39,411 nt of DNA, from assembly GCF_016648105.1 (NCBI RefSeq), contig NZ_JACVVE010000048.1:1-39411 (forward strand), written 5' to 3'. Each line of letters opens with the position of its first letter. Within the stretch, counting starts at the first letter, position 1. The notes below the pieces were generated by a model, which worked only from the letters and a program-made list of their open reading frames with translations, did not search any database and was not told where the DNA came from. Shown here one piece after another: positions 8,923 to 17,758 of this stretch. Made by a program: the position numbers and the translations under genes. This DNA is from Pseudomonas sp. S31 (lineage in GTDB: Bacteria > Pseudomonadota > Gammaproteobacteria > Pseudomonadales > Pseudomonadaceae).

Positions 8923-9558
8923 GTGTGGGAATTGGTCAAGTCCGGTGGTTGGATGATGCTGCCGATCATTCTGAGTTCCATCGCCGCCATGGCTATCGTC
9001 GTCGAGCGCCTGTGGACCCTGCGCGCCAGCCGCGTGACGCCGCCGCACCTGCTGGGCCAGGTGTGGATGTGGATCAAGGACAAGCAACTCACCAGTGACA
9101 AGCTCAAGGCCCTGCGCGCCGACTCGCCGTTGGGCGAGATCCTCGCGGCGGGCCTGGCCAACTCGCGCCATGGCCGCGAGATCATGAAGGAGTGCATCGA
9201 GGAAGCCGCCTCACGGGTCATCCACGAACTCGAGCGCTACATCAGCACCCTCGGCACCATCGCCGCCATGGCCCCGCTGCTGGGCCTGCTGGGCACCGTA
9301 CTGGGCATGATCGACATCTTCAGCGCCTTCATGGGCTCGCAGATGACCGCCAACGCCGCGGTGCTCGCCGGTGGTATCTCCAAGGCCCTGGTCACCACCG
9401 CGGCCGGCCTGATGGTCGGTATCCCGGCGGTGTTCTTCCATCGTTTCCTGTTGCGCCGCATCGATGAGCTGGTGGTGGGCATGGAGCAGGAGGCGATCAA
9501 GCTGGTCGAGGTGCTGCAGGGCGATCGCGAAGTCGAAGTGGCCGGAGGCAAGGCGTGA
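8923..9558 (+). CDS. exbB: ExbB/TolQ-family proton channel subunit
   Basis: A 211-residue MotA/TolQ/ExbB-family inner-membrane protein that uses the proton gradient with its ExbD-like partner. It has a first span at about 9-28 (GGWMMLPIILSSIAAMAIV), a cytoplasmic loop with helical LKALRADSPLGEILAAGL, then two spans (APLLGLLGTVLGMIDIF and KALVTTAAGLMVGIPAVFF) with the conserved GTVxGM and TTAxGLxVAIPA-type motifs. I chose GTG at 8923 (MWELVKSGGW), which has AGAGGGG 8-10 bases before it; the frame from ATG 8866 adds 19 leader-like residues. It heads a seven-gene coupled operon. It may serve an envelope task linked to lipid A synthesis rather than TonB or Tol; that is inference. Confidence 0.88.
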   Translation: MWELVKSGGWMMLPIILSSIAAMAIVVERLWTLRASRVTPPHLLGQVWMWIKDKQLTSDKLKALRADSPLGEILAAGLANSRHGREIMKECIEEAASRVIHELERYISTLGTIAAMAPLLGLLGTVLGMIDIFSAFMGSQMTANAAVLAGGISKALVTTAAGLMVGIPAVFFHRFLLRRIDELVVGMEQEAIKLVEVLQGDREVEVAGGKA

Positions 9559-9989
9559 AGTTCCGGCGCAATCGCCAACGGGAGAACGTCGACATCAACC
9601 TCGCGTCGCTGATCGACGTGGTGTTCGTCCTGTTGCTGTTCTTCGTGGTCACCACCACCTTCACCCGCGAGACCCAGCTGCGTGTCGAGCTGCCCGAGGC
9701 GGCCAGCGCCGAGCAGGCGCCGGCCGACCAGGGCAAGCTGGTAGAGGTCACCATCAGCGCCGACGGCGTGTACTCGGTGAACAACCACCTGCTGCCCAAG
9801 AGCGATCTGGGTACCCTGACCGAAGCGATCGAGCGCGAGTCCGGCGGTGACAACACGCTGCCGCTCGCCATCAGCGCCGACGGCAAGACGCCGCACCAGG
9901 CCGTGATCACTGCAATGGATGCCGCCGGCAAGCTCGGCTTCAGCCACCTGCGCATGACCACCGTCGAGGCTGCCCAGGGGACTCCTTGA
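9555..9989 (+). CDS. exbD: ExbD/TolR-family protein
   Basis: A 144-residue partner of the preceding channel protein. It has a short cytoplasmic N-terminus (KFRRNRQRENVDINLASL), one membrane helix starting LIDVVFVLLLFFVVTTTF, in which the Asp is the conserved proton-carrying residue, and a periplasmic domain of about 100 residues. The start is GTG inside a GTGA overlap with the exbB stop. lpxK follows with a 1-base overlap. Confidence 0.9.
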   Translation: MKFRRNRQRENVDINLASLIDVVFVLLLFFVVTTTFTRETQLRVELPEAASAEQAPADQGKLVEVTISADGVYSVNNHLLPKSDLGTLTEAIERESGGDNTLPLAISADGKTPHQAVITAMDAAGKLGFSHLRMTTVEAAQGTP

Positions 9990-10999
9990 TGGCGTTTGCC
10001 GACCGCCTGCTTGCCGCCTGGTACGCCGGGCACCCGGCGCTGGCCGTGCTGCGCCCGCTCGAGGCCTTGTACCGGCGCGTGGTCACGCGCAAGCGCGCGC
10101 GTTTTCTCAGCGGTGAAAGCGCCAGCTACCGGGCGCCGGTGCCAGTCATCGTGGTCGGCAACATCACCGTCGGCGGTACCGGCAAGACCCCGATGATCCT
10201 CTGGCTGATCGAGCACTGCCGCCAGCAGGGCCTCAAGGTCGGCGTGGTCAGCCGTGGCTATGGCGCCAAGCCGCCGCAGTTGCCCTGGCGTGTGCGAGCC
10301 GCGCACAGTGCCGAGCAGGCCGGCGACGAACCCTTGCTGATCGTCCAGCGCACCGACGTGCCGCTGATGATCGACCCCGACCGCTCGCGCGCCGTGCAGG
10401 CGCTGCTGGCCAGCGAGCCGCTGGACCTGATCCTGTGCGACGACGGCATGCAGCATTACCGCCTGGCCCGTGACCTGGAACTGGTGCTGATCGACGCGGC
10501 CCGTGGCCTCGGCAATCGCCGTTGCTTGCCGGCCGGGCCGCTGCGCGAGCCGGTCGAACGCCTGCAGGAGGCCGATGCGGTGCTGTTCAACGGCGCCAGC
10601 GAAGACTGTGCCGAGGGCTTCGGCTTGCGCCTGCAGCCCTCGGCGCTGGTCAACCTGCGCAGTGGCGAGCGCCGTGGCCTCGACCTGTTCCCGGCAGGCC
10701 AGCAGTTGCACGCCGTGGCCGGCATCGGCAACCCGCAGCGTTTCTTCAACACCCTGCTGGCGCTAAACTGGCAGCCGGTGCCGCATCCCTTTGCCGATCA
10801 CGCGGAGTTTTCCGCTGAGCGCCTGGCGTTCAGCCCATCGCTGCCGTTGGTCATGACCGAGAAGGACGCGGTGAAATGCCGGGCTTTCGCCGCCGACGAC
10901 TGGTGGTACCTGGCGGTCGAGGCGCAGCCGACGCCGGCCTTCGCCGCCTGGTTCGACATCCAGCTGCAGCGCCTGCTGGCCAACCAGCAGCAGCCCTGA
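9989..10999 (+). CDS. lpxK: Tetraacyldisaccharide 4'-kinase LpxK
   Basis: Inner-membrane-associated kinase that phosphorylates the 4' position of the lipid A disaccharide. The 336 residues show an N-terminal amphipathic/hydrophobic stretch, the P-loop VGNITVGGTGKTP (about 52-64), VVSRGYG, the LILCDDGMQHYRL motif and late LVMTEKDAVKC. I chose ATG at 9989 (TGATG overlap with exbD); a TTG three bases earlier would add one Met. msbA, its neighbour in E. coli, is not present here. Confidence 0.95.
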   Translation: MAFADRLLAAWYAGHPALAVLRPLEALYRRVVTRKRARFLSGESASYRAPVPVIVVGNITVGGTGKTPMILWLIEHCRQQGLKVGVVSRGYGAKPPQLPWRVRAAHSAEQAGDEPLLIVQRTDVPLMIDPDRSRAVQALLASEPLDLILCDDGMQHYRLARDLELVLIDAARGLGNRRCLPAGPLREPVERLQEADAVLFNGASEDCAEGFGLRLQPSALVNLRSGERRGLDLFPAGQQLHAVAGIGNPQRFFNTLLALNWQPVPHPFADHAEFSAERLAFSPSLPLVMTEKDAVKCRAFAADDWWYLAVEAQPTPAFAAWFDIQLQRLLANQQQP

Positions 11000-11042
11000 G
11001 CCCTCATTCAATTTCCGGCCAACTGGCCTCAAGGACGCTTCC

Positions 11043-11228
11043 ATGGACACCAAACTGCTCGACATCCTGGCCTGCCCGATCACCAAGGGCCCGCTCAAGC
11101 TCAGCGCCGACAAGACCGAGCTGATCAGCAAGGGCGCGGGCCTGGCCTACCCGATCCGCGACGGCATCCCGGTGATGCTGGAAAGCGAGGCGCGCACCTT
11201 GACCGACGACGAGCGCCTGGACAAATGA
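11043..11228 (+). CDS. ycaR: Trm112-family small protein YcaR
   Basis: A 61-residue protein of the UPF0434/Trm112 family. It has the N-terminal block MDTKLLDILACPITKGPL with a single Cys in place of a full zinc knuckle, and the C-terminal AYPIRDGIPVML strand pair. In eukaryotes Trm112 activates methyltransferases; the bacterial role is not settled. It sits between lpxK and kdsB in many gammaproteobacteria, and here overlaps kdsB by ATGA. AAGGA precedes the ATG. Confidence 0.92.
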   Translation: MDTKLLDILACPITKGPLKLSADKTELISKGAGLAYPIRDGIPVMLESEARTLTDDERLDK

Positions 11229-11989
11229 GCGTGAACTTCACCGTGGTCATTCCTGCCCGCCTGCGCTCCACGCGCCTGCCGGGCAAGCCCCTGCTGGCGA
11301 TCGCCGGCAAGCCGATGGTCCAGCACGTCTGGGAGCAGGCGCGCAAGAGCGGCGCCAGCCGCGTGGTCATCGCCACCGACGATGCCAGCATTGTCGAGGC
11401 CTGCGAGGCGTTCGGCGCCGAGGTGCTGCTGACCCGTGCCGACCACGAGTCGGGCACCGACCGCCTGGCTGAAGTCGCTGCGCACCTGGGCCTGCCGGCT
11501 GACGCTATCGTGGTCAACGTGCAAGGGGACGAGCCGCTGATCCCGCCGGTGATCATCGACCAGGTGGCGGCCAACCTGGCCGCTCACCCCGAAGCCGGGA
11601 TCGCCACCCTGGCCGAGCCGATCCATGAGCCGGAAACCGTGTTCAACCCTAACGCTGTGAAGGTGATCAGCGACAAGAACGGCCTGGCCCTGACCTTCAG
11701 TCGTGCGCCGCTGCCGTGGGCCCGGGATGCCTTCGCCAAGGCGCGCGATGCGTTGCCGGAAGGCGTGCCCTATCGCCGCCACATCGGCATGTATGCCTAT
11801 CGCGTGGGTTTCCTCCAGGACTTCGTCGGCTGGGGGCCGTGCTGGCTCGAGCAGACTGAGGCGCTGGAGCAGCTGCGTGCGCTATGGCACGGTGTGCGTA
11901 TTCACGTCGAGGACGCGATCGAGGCTCCGGCCGTGGGCGTCGACACCCCGGAAGACCTTGAGCGCGTGCGGCGCCTGCTGGAGGCCTGA
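11225..11989 (+). CDS. kdsB: CMP-Kdo synthetase KdsB
   Basis: 3-deoxy-manno-octulosonate cytidylyltransferase, which activates Kdo with CTP for addition to lipid A. The 254 residues begin with the nucleotide-binding motif PARLRSTRLPGKPL, followed by VIATDD, ESGTDRL, VVNVQGDEPLI and HIGMYAYR, all typical. It is translated in overlap with ycaR (ATGA) and ptpA (TGATG). Cytosolic. Confidence 0.96.
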   Translation: MSVNFTVVIPARLRSTRLPGKPLLAIAGKPMVQHVWEQARKSGASRVVIATDDASIVEACEAFGAEVLLTRADHESGTDRLAEVAAHLGLPADAIVVNVQGDEPLIPPVIIDQVAANLAAHPEAGIATLAEPIHEPETVFNPNAVKVISDKNGLALTFSRAPLPWARDAFAKARDALPEGVPYRRHIGMYAYRVGFLQDFVGWGPCWLEQTEALEQLRALWHGVRIHVEDAIEAPAVGVDTPEDLERVRRLLEA

Positions 11990-12453
11990 TGCGCATCCTG
12001 TTCGTCTGCCTGGGCAACATCTGCCGCTCGCCCACTGCCGAAGGCGTGCTGCGCCACCAATTGCAGGCTGCCGGCCTGGCCGGGCAGGTGCATGTGGCCT
12101 CGGCCGGCACCGGCGACTGGCACATCGGCAAGGCGCCTGACAGCCGTACCTGCCAGGCGGCTCTGGGGCGTGGCTACGACCTGTCGGCGCAGCGCGCCCA
12201 GCAGGTCAAGGCGGCGCATTTTCTCGAGTACGACCTGATCCTGGCCATGGACGAAAGCAATCTTGGCCACCTGCGTGCCTTGCGCCCGCACACTGCGACC
12301 GGCGAGCTGGACCTGTTCCTGCGCCGCTATGGCGCGGCCCTCGACGAAGTGCCCGATCCGTACTACGGCGGCGCCGAAGGCTTCGAGCAGGTGCTCGACC
12401 TGATCGAGGCGGCGTGCCGCGAACTGGTGGTCGAAATCAAGGGGCGGCTATGA
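11989..12453 (+). CDS. ptpA: Low-molecular-weight protein-tyrosine phosphatase
   Basis: A 154-residue LMW-PTP. The catalytic P-loop is CLGNICRS at residues 7-14 (C-x5-R-S), and the general acid lies in DPYYGG near 122. The embedded position between kdsB and murB is conserved in Pseudomonas. A role in controlling surface polysaccharide by tyrosine dephosphorylation is known for relatives, but the target here is unknown. Confidence 0.93.
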   Translation: MRILFVCLGNICRSPTAEGVLRHQLQAAGLAGQVHVASAGTGDWHIGKAPDSRTCQAALGRGYDLSAQRAQQVKAAHFLEYDLILAMDESNLGHLRALRPHTATGELDLFLRRYGAALDEVPDPYYGGAEGFEQVLDLIEAACRELVVEIKGRL

Positions 12454-13469
12454 CGGCGGTGTGGCAGGAGCAGGTCTCGCTCAAGCCCTACAACACCTTC
12501 GGCATCGATGTGAAAGCCCGGTATTTCACCCAGGCACACAATGATGACGAAGTGCGAGAGGCCTTGGCCGAAGCGCGTCGGCGGGGTATCGCGGTGTTCG
12601 TGATCGGTGGTGGCAGCAACCTGCTGCTGACCCGAGATATCGATGCGCTGGTGCTGCACATGGCTAGCCGCGGCCGCCGCGTGCTGGGCGTTGATGGCGA
12701 GCAGGTGGTGGTCGAGGCCGAAGCGGGCGAGCCCTGGCATCCCTTCGTCCAGTGGTCGCTGGAGCAAGGCCTGTGTGGCCTGGAAAACCTCAGCCTGATC
12801 CCAGGTACCGTAGGCGCGGCGCCGATGCAGAACGTCGGTGCCTACGGCGTCGAGATCAAGGATGTATTCGCCGGGCTCACCGCGTTGGACCGGGAAACCG
12901 GTGAGCTGCGCGACTTCGATCTACAGGCCTGTGCCTTCGGTTATCGAGACAGCCTATTCAAGCGCAATCCAGGGCGCTGGTTGATCCTGCGCGTGCGTTT
13001 TGCCCTCAGCCAGGCGCTGCAGGCCCACCTGGACTACGGCCCGGTGCGCCAGCGCCTGTCGGAGCAGGGCGTGCAGCAGCCGACCGCCCAGGCGATCAGC
13101 GATGCCATCTGCAGCATTCGCCGGGAAAAACTGCCGGATCCGGCCGAGCTGGGCAATGCCGGGAGTTTCTTCAAGAACCCAGTGGTGTCGGCCGAGCGGG
13201 TCGAGGCCATTCGCACGCAGTATCCGGGCGTGGTGGCTTATCCACAGGTCGATGGCCAGGTGAAACTGGCTGCAGGCTGGTTGATCGAGCAGGCCGGATG
13301 GAAGGGCTATCGCGATGGCGATGCCGGCGTGCACCGGTTGCAGTCGCTGGTGCTGGTCAACCATGGCCAGGCGAGTGGCGCGCAGCTGCATGAGCTGGCG
13401 CAGCGGATCCAGGCGGATATCTTCGAGCGGTTTGGGGTGGAGCTGGAGATGGAGCCCAACCTCTACTGA
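12450..13469 (+). CDS. murB: UDP-N-acetylenolpyruvoylglucosamine reductase MurB
   Basis: FAD/NADPH enzyme that makes UDP-MurNAc for peptidoglycan. The 339 residues fit a type I MurB: FAD-binding VIGGGSNLLL near 50, GLENLSLIPGTVGAAPMQNVGAYG, the proton-donor Ser in ELGNAGSFFKNP and the closing Glu in GVELEMEPNLY. Start ATG 12450 overlaps the ptpA stop (ATGA); the frame upstream of it is the other reading of ptpA. Last gene of the operon. Confidence 0.96.
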   Translation: MTAVWQEQVSLKPYNTFGIDVKARYFTQAHNDDEVREALAEARRRGIAVFVIGGGSNLLLTRDIDALVLHMASRGRRVLGVDGEQVVVEAEAGEPWHPFVQWSLEQGLCGLENLSLIPGTVGAAPMQNVGAYGVEIKDVFAGLTALDRETGELRDFDLQACAFGYRDSLFKRNPGRWLILRVRFALSQALQAHLDYGPVRQRLSEQGVQQPTAQAISDAICSIRREKLPDPAELGNAGSFFKNPVVSAERVEAIRTQYPGVVAYPQVDGQVKLAAGWLIEQAGWKGYRDGDAGVHRLQSLVLVNHGQASGAQLHELAQRIQADIFERFGVELEMEPNLY

Positions 13470-13483
13470 TTGCACTGCCTCGC

Positions 13484-13570
13484 CCGGCCTCTTCGCGGGT
13501 AAACCCGCTCCTACAGGTTCTGAAGCAAGCGGGGTACCTGTAGGAGCGGGTTCACCCGCGAAGAGGCCGG
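13484..13570. repeat. REP pair 3
   Basis: Inverted REP units at 13484-13516 and 13538-13570 with a 21-base spacer. They lie between the murB stop and the bidirectional terminator. The second unit has the ttcaccc variant of the core, as in the right copy of pair 1. Confidence 0.93.
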
Positions 13571-13592
13571 AACAGGCAAACCCCCCGCCCAA

Positions 13593-13630
13593 GAAAAAGC
13601 CCCGCCAGTTCGCACTGGCGGGGCTTTTTC
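13593..13630. terminator. Bidirectional terminator between murB and rne
   Basis: A perfect 17-bp stem (gaaaaagccccgccagt / actggcggggctttttc) with a 4-base loop has a T run on the 3' side and an A run on the 5' side. It can therefore stop murB on the plus strand and rne, whose stop codon is 16 bases away, on the minus strand. Confidence 0.95.
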
Positions 13631-13645
13631 ATTCTGCGTCAGCTA

Positions 13646-16600
13646 TCAATGAGGCTTGTGCTCATCGGCAGCTTCCAGCGCTGGCTCGGCAGCTTCCTGG
13701 GCTGCCTTGGCGGCGGCTTCGGCTTCACGCTTGCGGCGACGCACTTCACGTGGGTCGTTCGGCGCGCGGCCGTTGGGCAGCATCACGGTAGTGGCTTCGA
13801 CCACTGCCGGTGCTTCTTCGACCGGAGCCGGCTCGGCGATGACCGGAGCGGCCACTTCGACCACCGGAGCCGGCTCGGCAACCACTTCCGGCTGTGCTTC
13901 GATGACCGCGACAGGCTGCTCGGCAGCCGGCGCTTCTTCGACCACGACCGGTGCCTTCTCGGCCTCACCACCTTCCACGACCGGGGCCTCTGCAGGCGCC
14001 TCGACGGCAGGGGCTTCGACCGGCGCTTCGGCAACCACTTCCGGCTCGGCGACAGGTGCTGCTTCGACGACCGGCTGAGGGGCGACTTCGACCACTGGCT
14101 CGGCGCTGGCTTCGACTACGGCGACCGGCTCGCTGACCGGCTGCTCGACCACGGGGGCGATGGCCACTTCCTCGACCGGGACAACCGATTCGGCAACCCC
14201 TTCGGTCTGCTCGACCGGCTGGGCGGCTTCGCTGCTGTCGGTGGTCACGGCGTCGGCACTGGCGCGTTCGGCCTGCTGGTTGGCTTCGGCTTCGGCACCT
14301 GCGCTGATGTTGCTGGTGGCGACGGCGGCGGTGACGGCAAGGCCGGCGGCCAGTTCGGCACCAAGCTCGGTGGCCTGGTGCTGTTGTGGCTGCTCTTCGT
14401 TGCCTTCTTCCTCGCTACCCTCGATCAGCTCGCCATTGGCGTTGCGCTGGCGTTCACGACGGTTGCTGCGACGACGCTGGCCACGGGAGCGGCGACGTGG
14501 GCGCTCGCCATCGGCACCTTCCTGCTCATCCTGCAGTGCCTCTTCGTTCGGCAGTTGCTCCTCGGCGAGTTCTGCAGCCTGTTCGGCGGCCTCATCGACT
14601 GGGCGCAGCTGGCGTTCTTCGCGTGGAGGGCGGGGGGCTCGCTCTTCGCGTGGGGCACGTTCTTCACGAGGTGCACGTTCTTCACGCGGAGCACGCTCTT
14701 CGCGAGGTGCACGCTCTTCACGTGGAGCACGTTCTTCGCGAGGTGCGCGTTCTTCACGCGGCGCACGTTCTTCGCGAGGCGCGCGCTCTTCACGTGGAGC
14801 ACGTTCTTCGCGAGGTGCGCGTTCTTCACGTGGGGCACGTTCTTCACGCGGGGCACGCTCTTCACGGGCTACGCGTTCGTCACGTGGTGCACGCTCTTCG
14901 CGCGGCTGGCGTTCTTCACGGGCGGCCGGTGCGGCATCCAGCGGCTCGCGCAGTTCGCGCACACGCTCTTCGCCACGGTTGCCGCGGCGGTCTTCGCGGG
15001 GCTGGCGTGGGGCGCGTTCTTCACGCGGAGCGCGCTCTTCGCGGGGCTGGCGCTCTTCACGCGGGGCGCGCTCGGCACGTTCTTCGCGCGGCTTGCGGTC
15101 CTCGTCGCGGCGGCCGTTGCGGTTGCGGCTCTGCTGGCGACCGTTGCGGCGCTCCTCGTTGCGCTGCGGGCGCTCGGCGGCAGGCTTCTCGGTGCTCACG
15201 GCAGGAGCAGCGGCGGCAGGTTCGTCCTTGCCGGCGAACAGGCTGACCAGCGACTTCACCAGGCCCTTGAACAGGCTCGGCTCAGGCGCGCTCGGTGCCG
15301 GGGCAGGGGCGGCTGCGGCTTGCTGCGGCTCTTCGGCGCTGGCCGGTACTGGCGCGTTGGCACGGGCCGGGGCGGTCTTCACGGCCGCTTCCTGGCGCAC
15401 CAGGGTGCGGGTGGCGGTCGGCTGCGGCGCTTCTTCGGCCTCGGCTGCGGCGATCTCGTAGCTGGACTGGTTGTTCAGCACTTCCGGGTTGTCGTCGCGC
15501 AGGCGCTGGACTTCGAAGTGCGGGGTTTCCAGATGATCGTTCGGCAGGATGATGATGCGCGCACGGGTGCGCAGTTCGATCTTGGTGATCGAGTTGCGCT
15601 TCTCGTTGAGCAGGAAGGCCGCCACCGGGATCGGCACCTGGGCGCGGACTTCGGCGGTGCGGTCCTTGAGGGCTTCTTCCTCGATCAGGCGCAGGATCGC
15701 CAGCGACAGCGACTCGACGTCACGGATGATGCCGGTGCCCGAGCAGCGTGGGCAGACGATGCCGCTGCTTTCGCCCAGCGACGGACGCAGGCGTTGACGG
15801 GACATTTCCAGCAGGCCGAAGCGCGAGATGCGGCCTACCTGCACGCGGGCGCGGTCGGCCTCGAGGCATTCGCGCACGCGCTCTTCGACGGCGCGCTGGT
15901 TCTTCGCCGGGGTCATGTCGATGAAGTCGATGACGATCAGGCCGCCGATGTCACGCAGGCGCAACTGGCGGGCGATTTCCTCGGCCGCTTCCAGGTTGGT
16001 CTGCAGGGCGGTTTCCTCGATGTCGCTGCCCTTGGTGGCGCGCGCCGAGTTGATGTCGATGGAAACCAGGGCCTCGGTCGGGTCGATCACGATCGAGCCG
16101 CCGGACGGCAGGTCGACCACGCGCTGGAAGGCGGTTTCGATCTGGCTTTCGATCTGGAAACGGTTGAACAGCGGGACGCTGTCTTCGTACAGCTTGACCT
16201 TGCTGGCGTACTGCGGCATCACCTGGCGGATGAAGGTCAGGGCTTCTTCCTGGGCGTCGATGCTGTCGATCAGCACTTCGCCGATGTCCTGGCGCAGGTA
16301 GTCGCGGATGGCGCGGATGATGACGTTGCTTTCCTGGTAGATCAGGAACGGTGCGACGCGGTCTTCGGACGCTTCCTTGATGGCGCTCCACAGCTGCAGC
16401 AGGTAGTCGAGGTCCCACTGCATTTCTTCGCTGCTGCGGCCAAGGCCGGCAGTGCGCACGATCAGGCCCATGTCGCCTGGTACGGTCAGGCCGTTGAGCG
16501 CTTCGCGCAGCTCGTTGCGCTCTTCGCCTTCGATGCGACGGGAAATGCCGCCGGCACGCGGGTTGTTGGGCATCAGTACCAGGTAGCGGCCGGCCAGGCT

Positions 16601-16954
16601 GATGAAGGTGGTGAGGGCGGCGCCTTTGTTGCCACGCTCTTCCTTCTCGACCTGGACGATGACTTCCTGGCCTTCGCTGAGCACGTCCTTGATGTTGACG
16701 CGGCCTTCCGGGGACTTCTTGAAGTATTCGCGGGAGATTTCTTTCAGCGGCAGGAAGCCGTGACGTTCGGAGCCGAAGTCGACGAAGGCGGCTTCGAGGC
16801 TGGGTTCGATGCGGGTGATCTTGCCCTTGTAGATGTTGGCCTTTTTCTGCTCACGGGCGCCGGACTCGATGTCCAGGTCGTAGAGACGTTGGCCGTCCAC
16901 CAGGGCTACACGCAACTCTTCGGGTTGAGTTGCGTTAATCAGCATTCTTTTCAT
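13646..16954 (-). CDS. rne: Ribonuclease E
   Basis: Essential endonuclease and scaffold of the RNA degradosome. The 1102 residues start MKRMLINATQ at 16954; the frame upstream is leader. The catalytic half has an S1 domain (about 35-120), the active-site Asp motifs VSIDINS and VIDFIDM, and the zinc-link CPRCSGTG. The C-terminal half is disordered. It contains an Arg/Glu-rich RNA-binding segment (about 620-770) dominated by a tandem REERAP array, then an acidic segment, then a Val/Glu/Pro/Ala-rich stretch. It ends with GRAPNDPREVRRRKRE, an NDPR-type motif that I recall as a Pseudomonas degradosome contact. It has a long leader (next feature but one) and a shared terminator with murB. Confidence 0.96.
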   Translation of the reverse strand: MKRMLINATQPEELRVALVDGQRLYDLDIESGAREQKKANIYKGKITRIEPSLEAAFVDFGSERHGFLPLKEISREYFKKSPEGRVNIKDVLSEGQEVIVQVEKEERGNKGAALTTFISLAGRYLVLMPNNPRAGGISRRIEGEERNELREALNGLTVPGDMGLIVRTAGLGRSSEEMQWDLDYLLQLWSAIKEASEDRVAPFLIYQESNVIIRAIRDYLRQDIGEVLIDSIDAQEEALTFIRQVMPQYASKVKLYEDSVPLFNRFQIESQIETAFQRVVDLPSGGSIVIDPTEALVSIDINSARATKGSDIEETALQTNLEAAEEIARQLRLRDIGGLIVIDFIDMTPAKNQRAVEERVRECLEADRARVQVGRISRFGLLEMSRQRLRPSLGESSGIVCPRCSGTGIIRDVESLSLAILRLIEEEALKDRTAEVRAQVPIPVAAFLLNEKRNSITKIELRTRARIIILPNDHLETPHFEVQRLRDDNPEVLNNQSSYEIAAAEAEEAPQPTATRTLVRQEAAVKTAPARANAPVPASAEEPQQAAAAPAPAPSAPEPSLFKGLVKSLVSLFAGKDEPAAAAPAVSTEKPAAERPQRNEERRNGRQQSRNRNGRRDEDRKPREERAERAPREERQPREERAPREERAPRQPREDRRGNRGEERVRELREPLDAAPAAREERQPREERAPRDERVAREERAPREERAPREERAPREERAPREERAPREERAPREERAPREERAPREERAPREERAPREERAPREERAPREERAPRPPREERQLRPVDEAAEQAAELAEEQLPNEEALQDEQEGADGERPRRRSRGQRRRSNRRERQRNANGELIEGSEEEGNEEQPQQHQATELGAELAAGLAVTAAVATSNISAGAEAEANQQAERASADAVTTDSSEAAQPVEQTEGVAESVVPVEEVAIAPVVEQPVSEPVAVVEASAEPVVEVAPQPVVEAAPVAEPEVVAEAPVEAPAVEAPAEAPVVEGGEAEKAPVVVEEAPAAEQPVAVIEAQPEVVAEPAPVVEVAAPVIAEPAPVEEAPAVVEATTVMLPNGRAPNDPREVRRRKREAEAAAKAAQEAAEPALEAADEHKPH
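14640..14855 (-). repeat. 18-bp tandem array in rne (12 x REERAP)
   Basis: Twelve consecutive 18-base units encode the hexapeptide Arg-Glu-Glu-Arg-Ala-Pro without a single amino-acid change. The DNA units differ at wobble positions (ctc/ttc, cgc/cac, several third-base changes). Degenerate units continue to about 14909, and further REER copies lie to about 15080. The constant peptide with varied codons indicates selection on the protein rather than very recent slippage. Confidence 0.95.
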
Positions 16955-16966
16955 GTTGTACCGTCG

Positions 16967-16986
16967 GTTTCCGGGCTGCCGGAAAC
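16967..16986 (-). promoter_or_regulatory. Hairpin just upstream of the rne start codon
   Basis: An 8-bp perfect stem with a 4-base loop, in the transcribed leader of rne. It ends 12 bases before the ATG, where no strong Shine-Dalgarno sequence is visible. It is a plausible RNase E feedback site by analogy with the E. coli rne leader; this is inference. Confidence 0.45.
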
Positions 16987-17749
16987 GGCGTTCGGCACAC
17001 ACGACTTCTCAATGGTCGGTGCCAAGGTGCGCAAAGGGTAGCCGGGCCACCCCCGTGTCTGGCGACGTTCGGCACCAGCCGGTTGCCCAGCCTGCCGTTG
17101 TCGCGACGACGCGTCCTGTTTGCTGCGGTGCCAACGAGGCCTTGCGCCAACTGATGCGTTATCCGATCGATAACCGAATCAACTTGCCGGCCTCGTGCAC
17201 TCAGTCAGGAGGAGGAATCAACCGTCAGCCGTGGACGCCCGAGGGCATCTTTTCAGGACCTTATCCGCTCGCCGGCAATGTCAGTGGGCCGGTGGCCGGA
17301 CGCGGTGCTACACGGTCCGAGGGCTGTGCATCTCCACCCTGCACGTATCCCTGATAATTCGGGTGCTGCCGCGCGCTGAATCCGCAACGGGTTGCATTTT
17401 TCGCCAGCGCGCTACCGCGCTGACGACCATTCATGTCCAAGGCAGGTATTTCCGAAGCATTCGCCCGGCGTTGCGTGGAAGCATCGAGGCGGGCAGAGGT
17501 ACGGCGAAAAGAAGCGGGTAAGCAGGTGAAACACCGCACTTGTCGTTTTTTTTCGGTCTTCTCTACACGGCGCTGGTGGTGATTCCAGGCAATTCGTTAA
17601 ACTGGCGAAAACCCCGTAGGACGGCCTCGCGTCCTGGAGAATTGCGATGGTCAGGGGCCGGCCGAGGGCCTGGTTCCGCTGGCCTGCCGCTTTTGGCGGC
17701 GTTCGCGACTATAGCAGTAATGATTAAGTGCTTCAATTCCATAAAAAAT

Positions 17750-17758
17750 TGTTATGAT
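17750..17758 (+). promoter_or_regulatory. Extended -10 promoter of rluC, start at the ATG
   Basis: TGtTATGAT is an extended -10 element in a locally AT-rich stretch; no good -35 is seen 17 bases upstream. Seven bases past the hexamer is the A of the rluC ATG (17765), so the predicted transcript would be leaderless. Confidence 0.5.

Noticed and set aside
14640..15080. Regular 18-base units suggesting a CRISPR or intergenic satellite
   Set aside because: There are no unique spacers, and the units translate in frame to REERAP within rne.
13649..17041. 1130-codon open frame on plus, opposite rne
   Set aside because: Same codon-register artefact, made stronger by the rne repeats; the Phe/Gly/Arg-rich product resembles no family.
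17195..17521. Plus-strand frame after a strong AGGAGGAGGAA
   Set aside because: The purine run is 13 bases from the nearest GTG, the peptide is not family-like, and the stretch is better read as the antisense of the rne leader.
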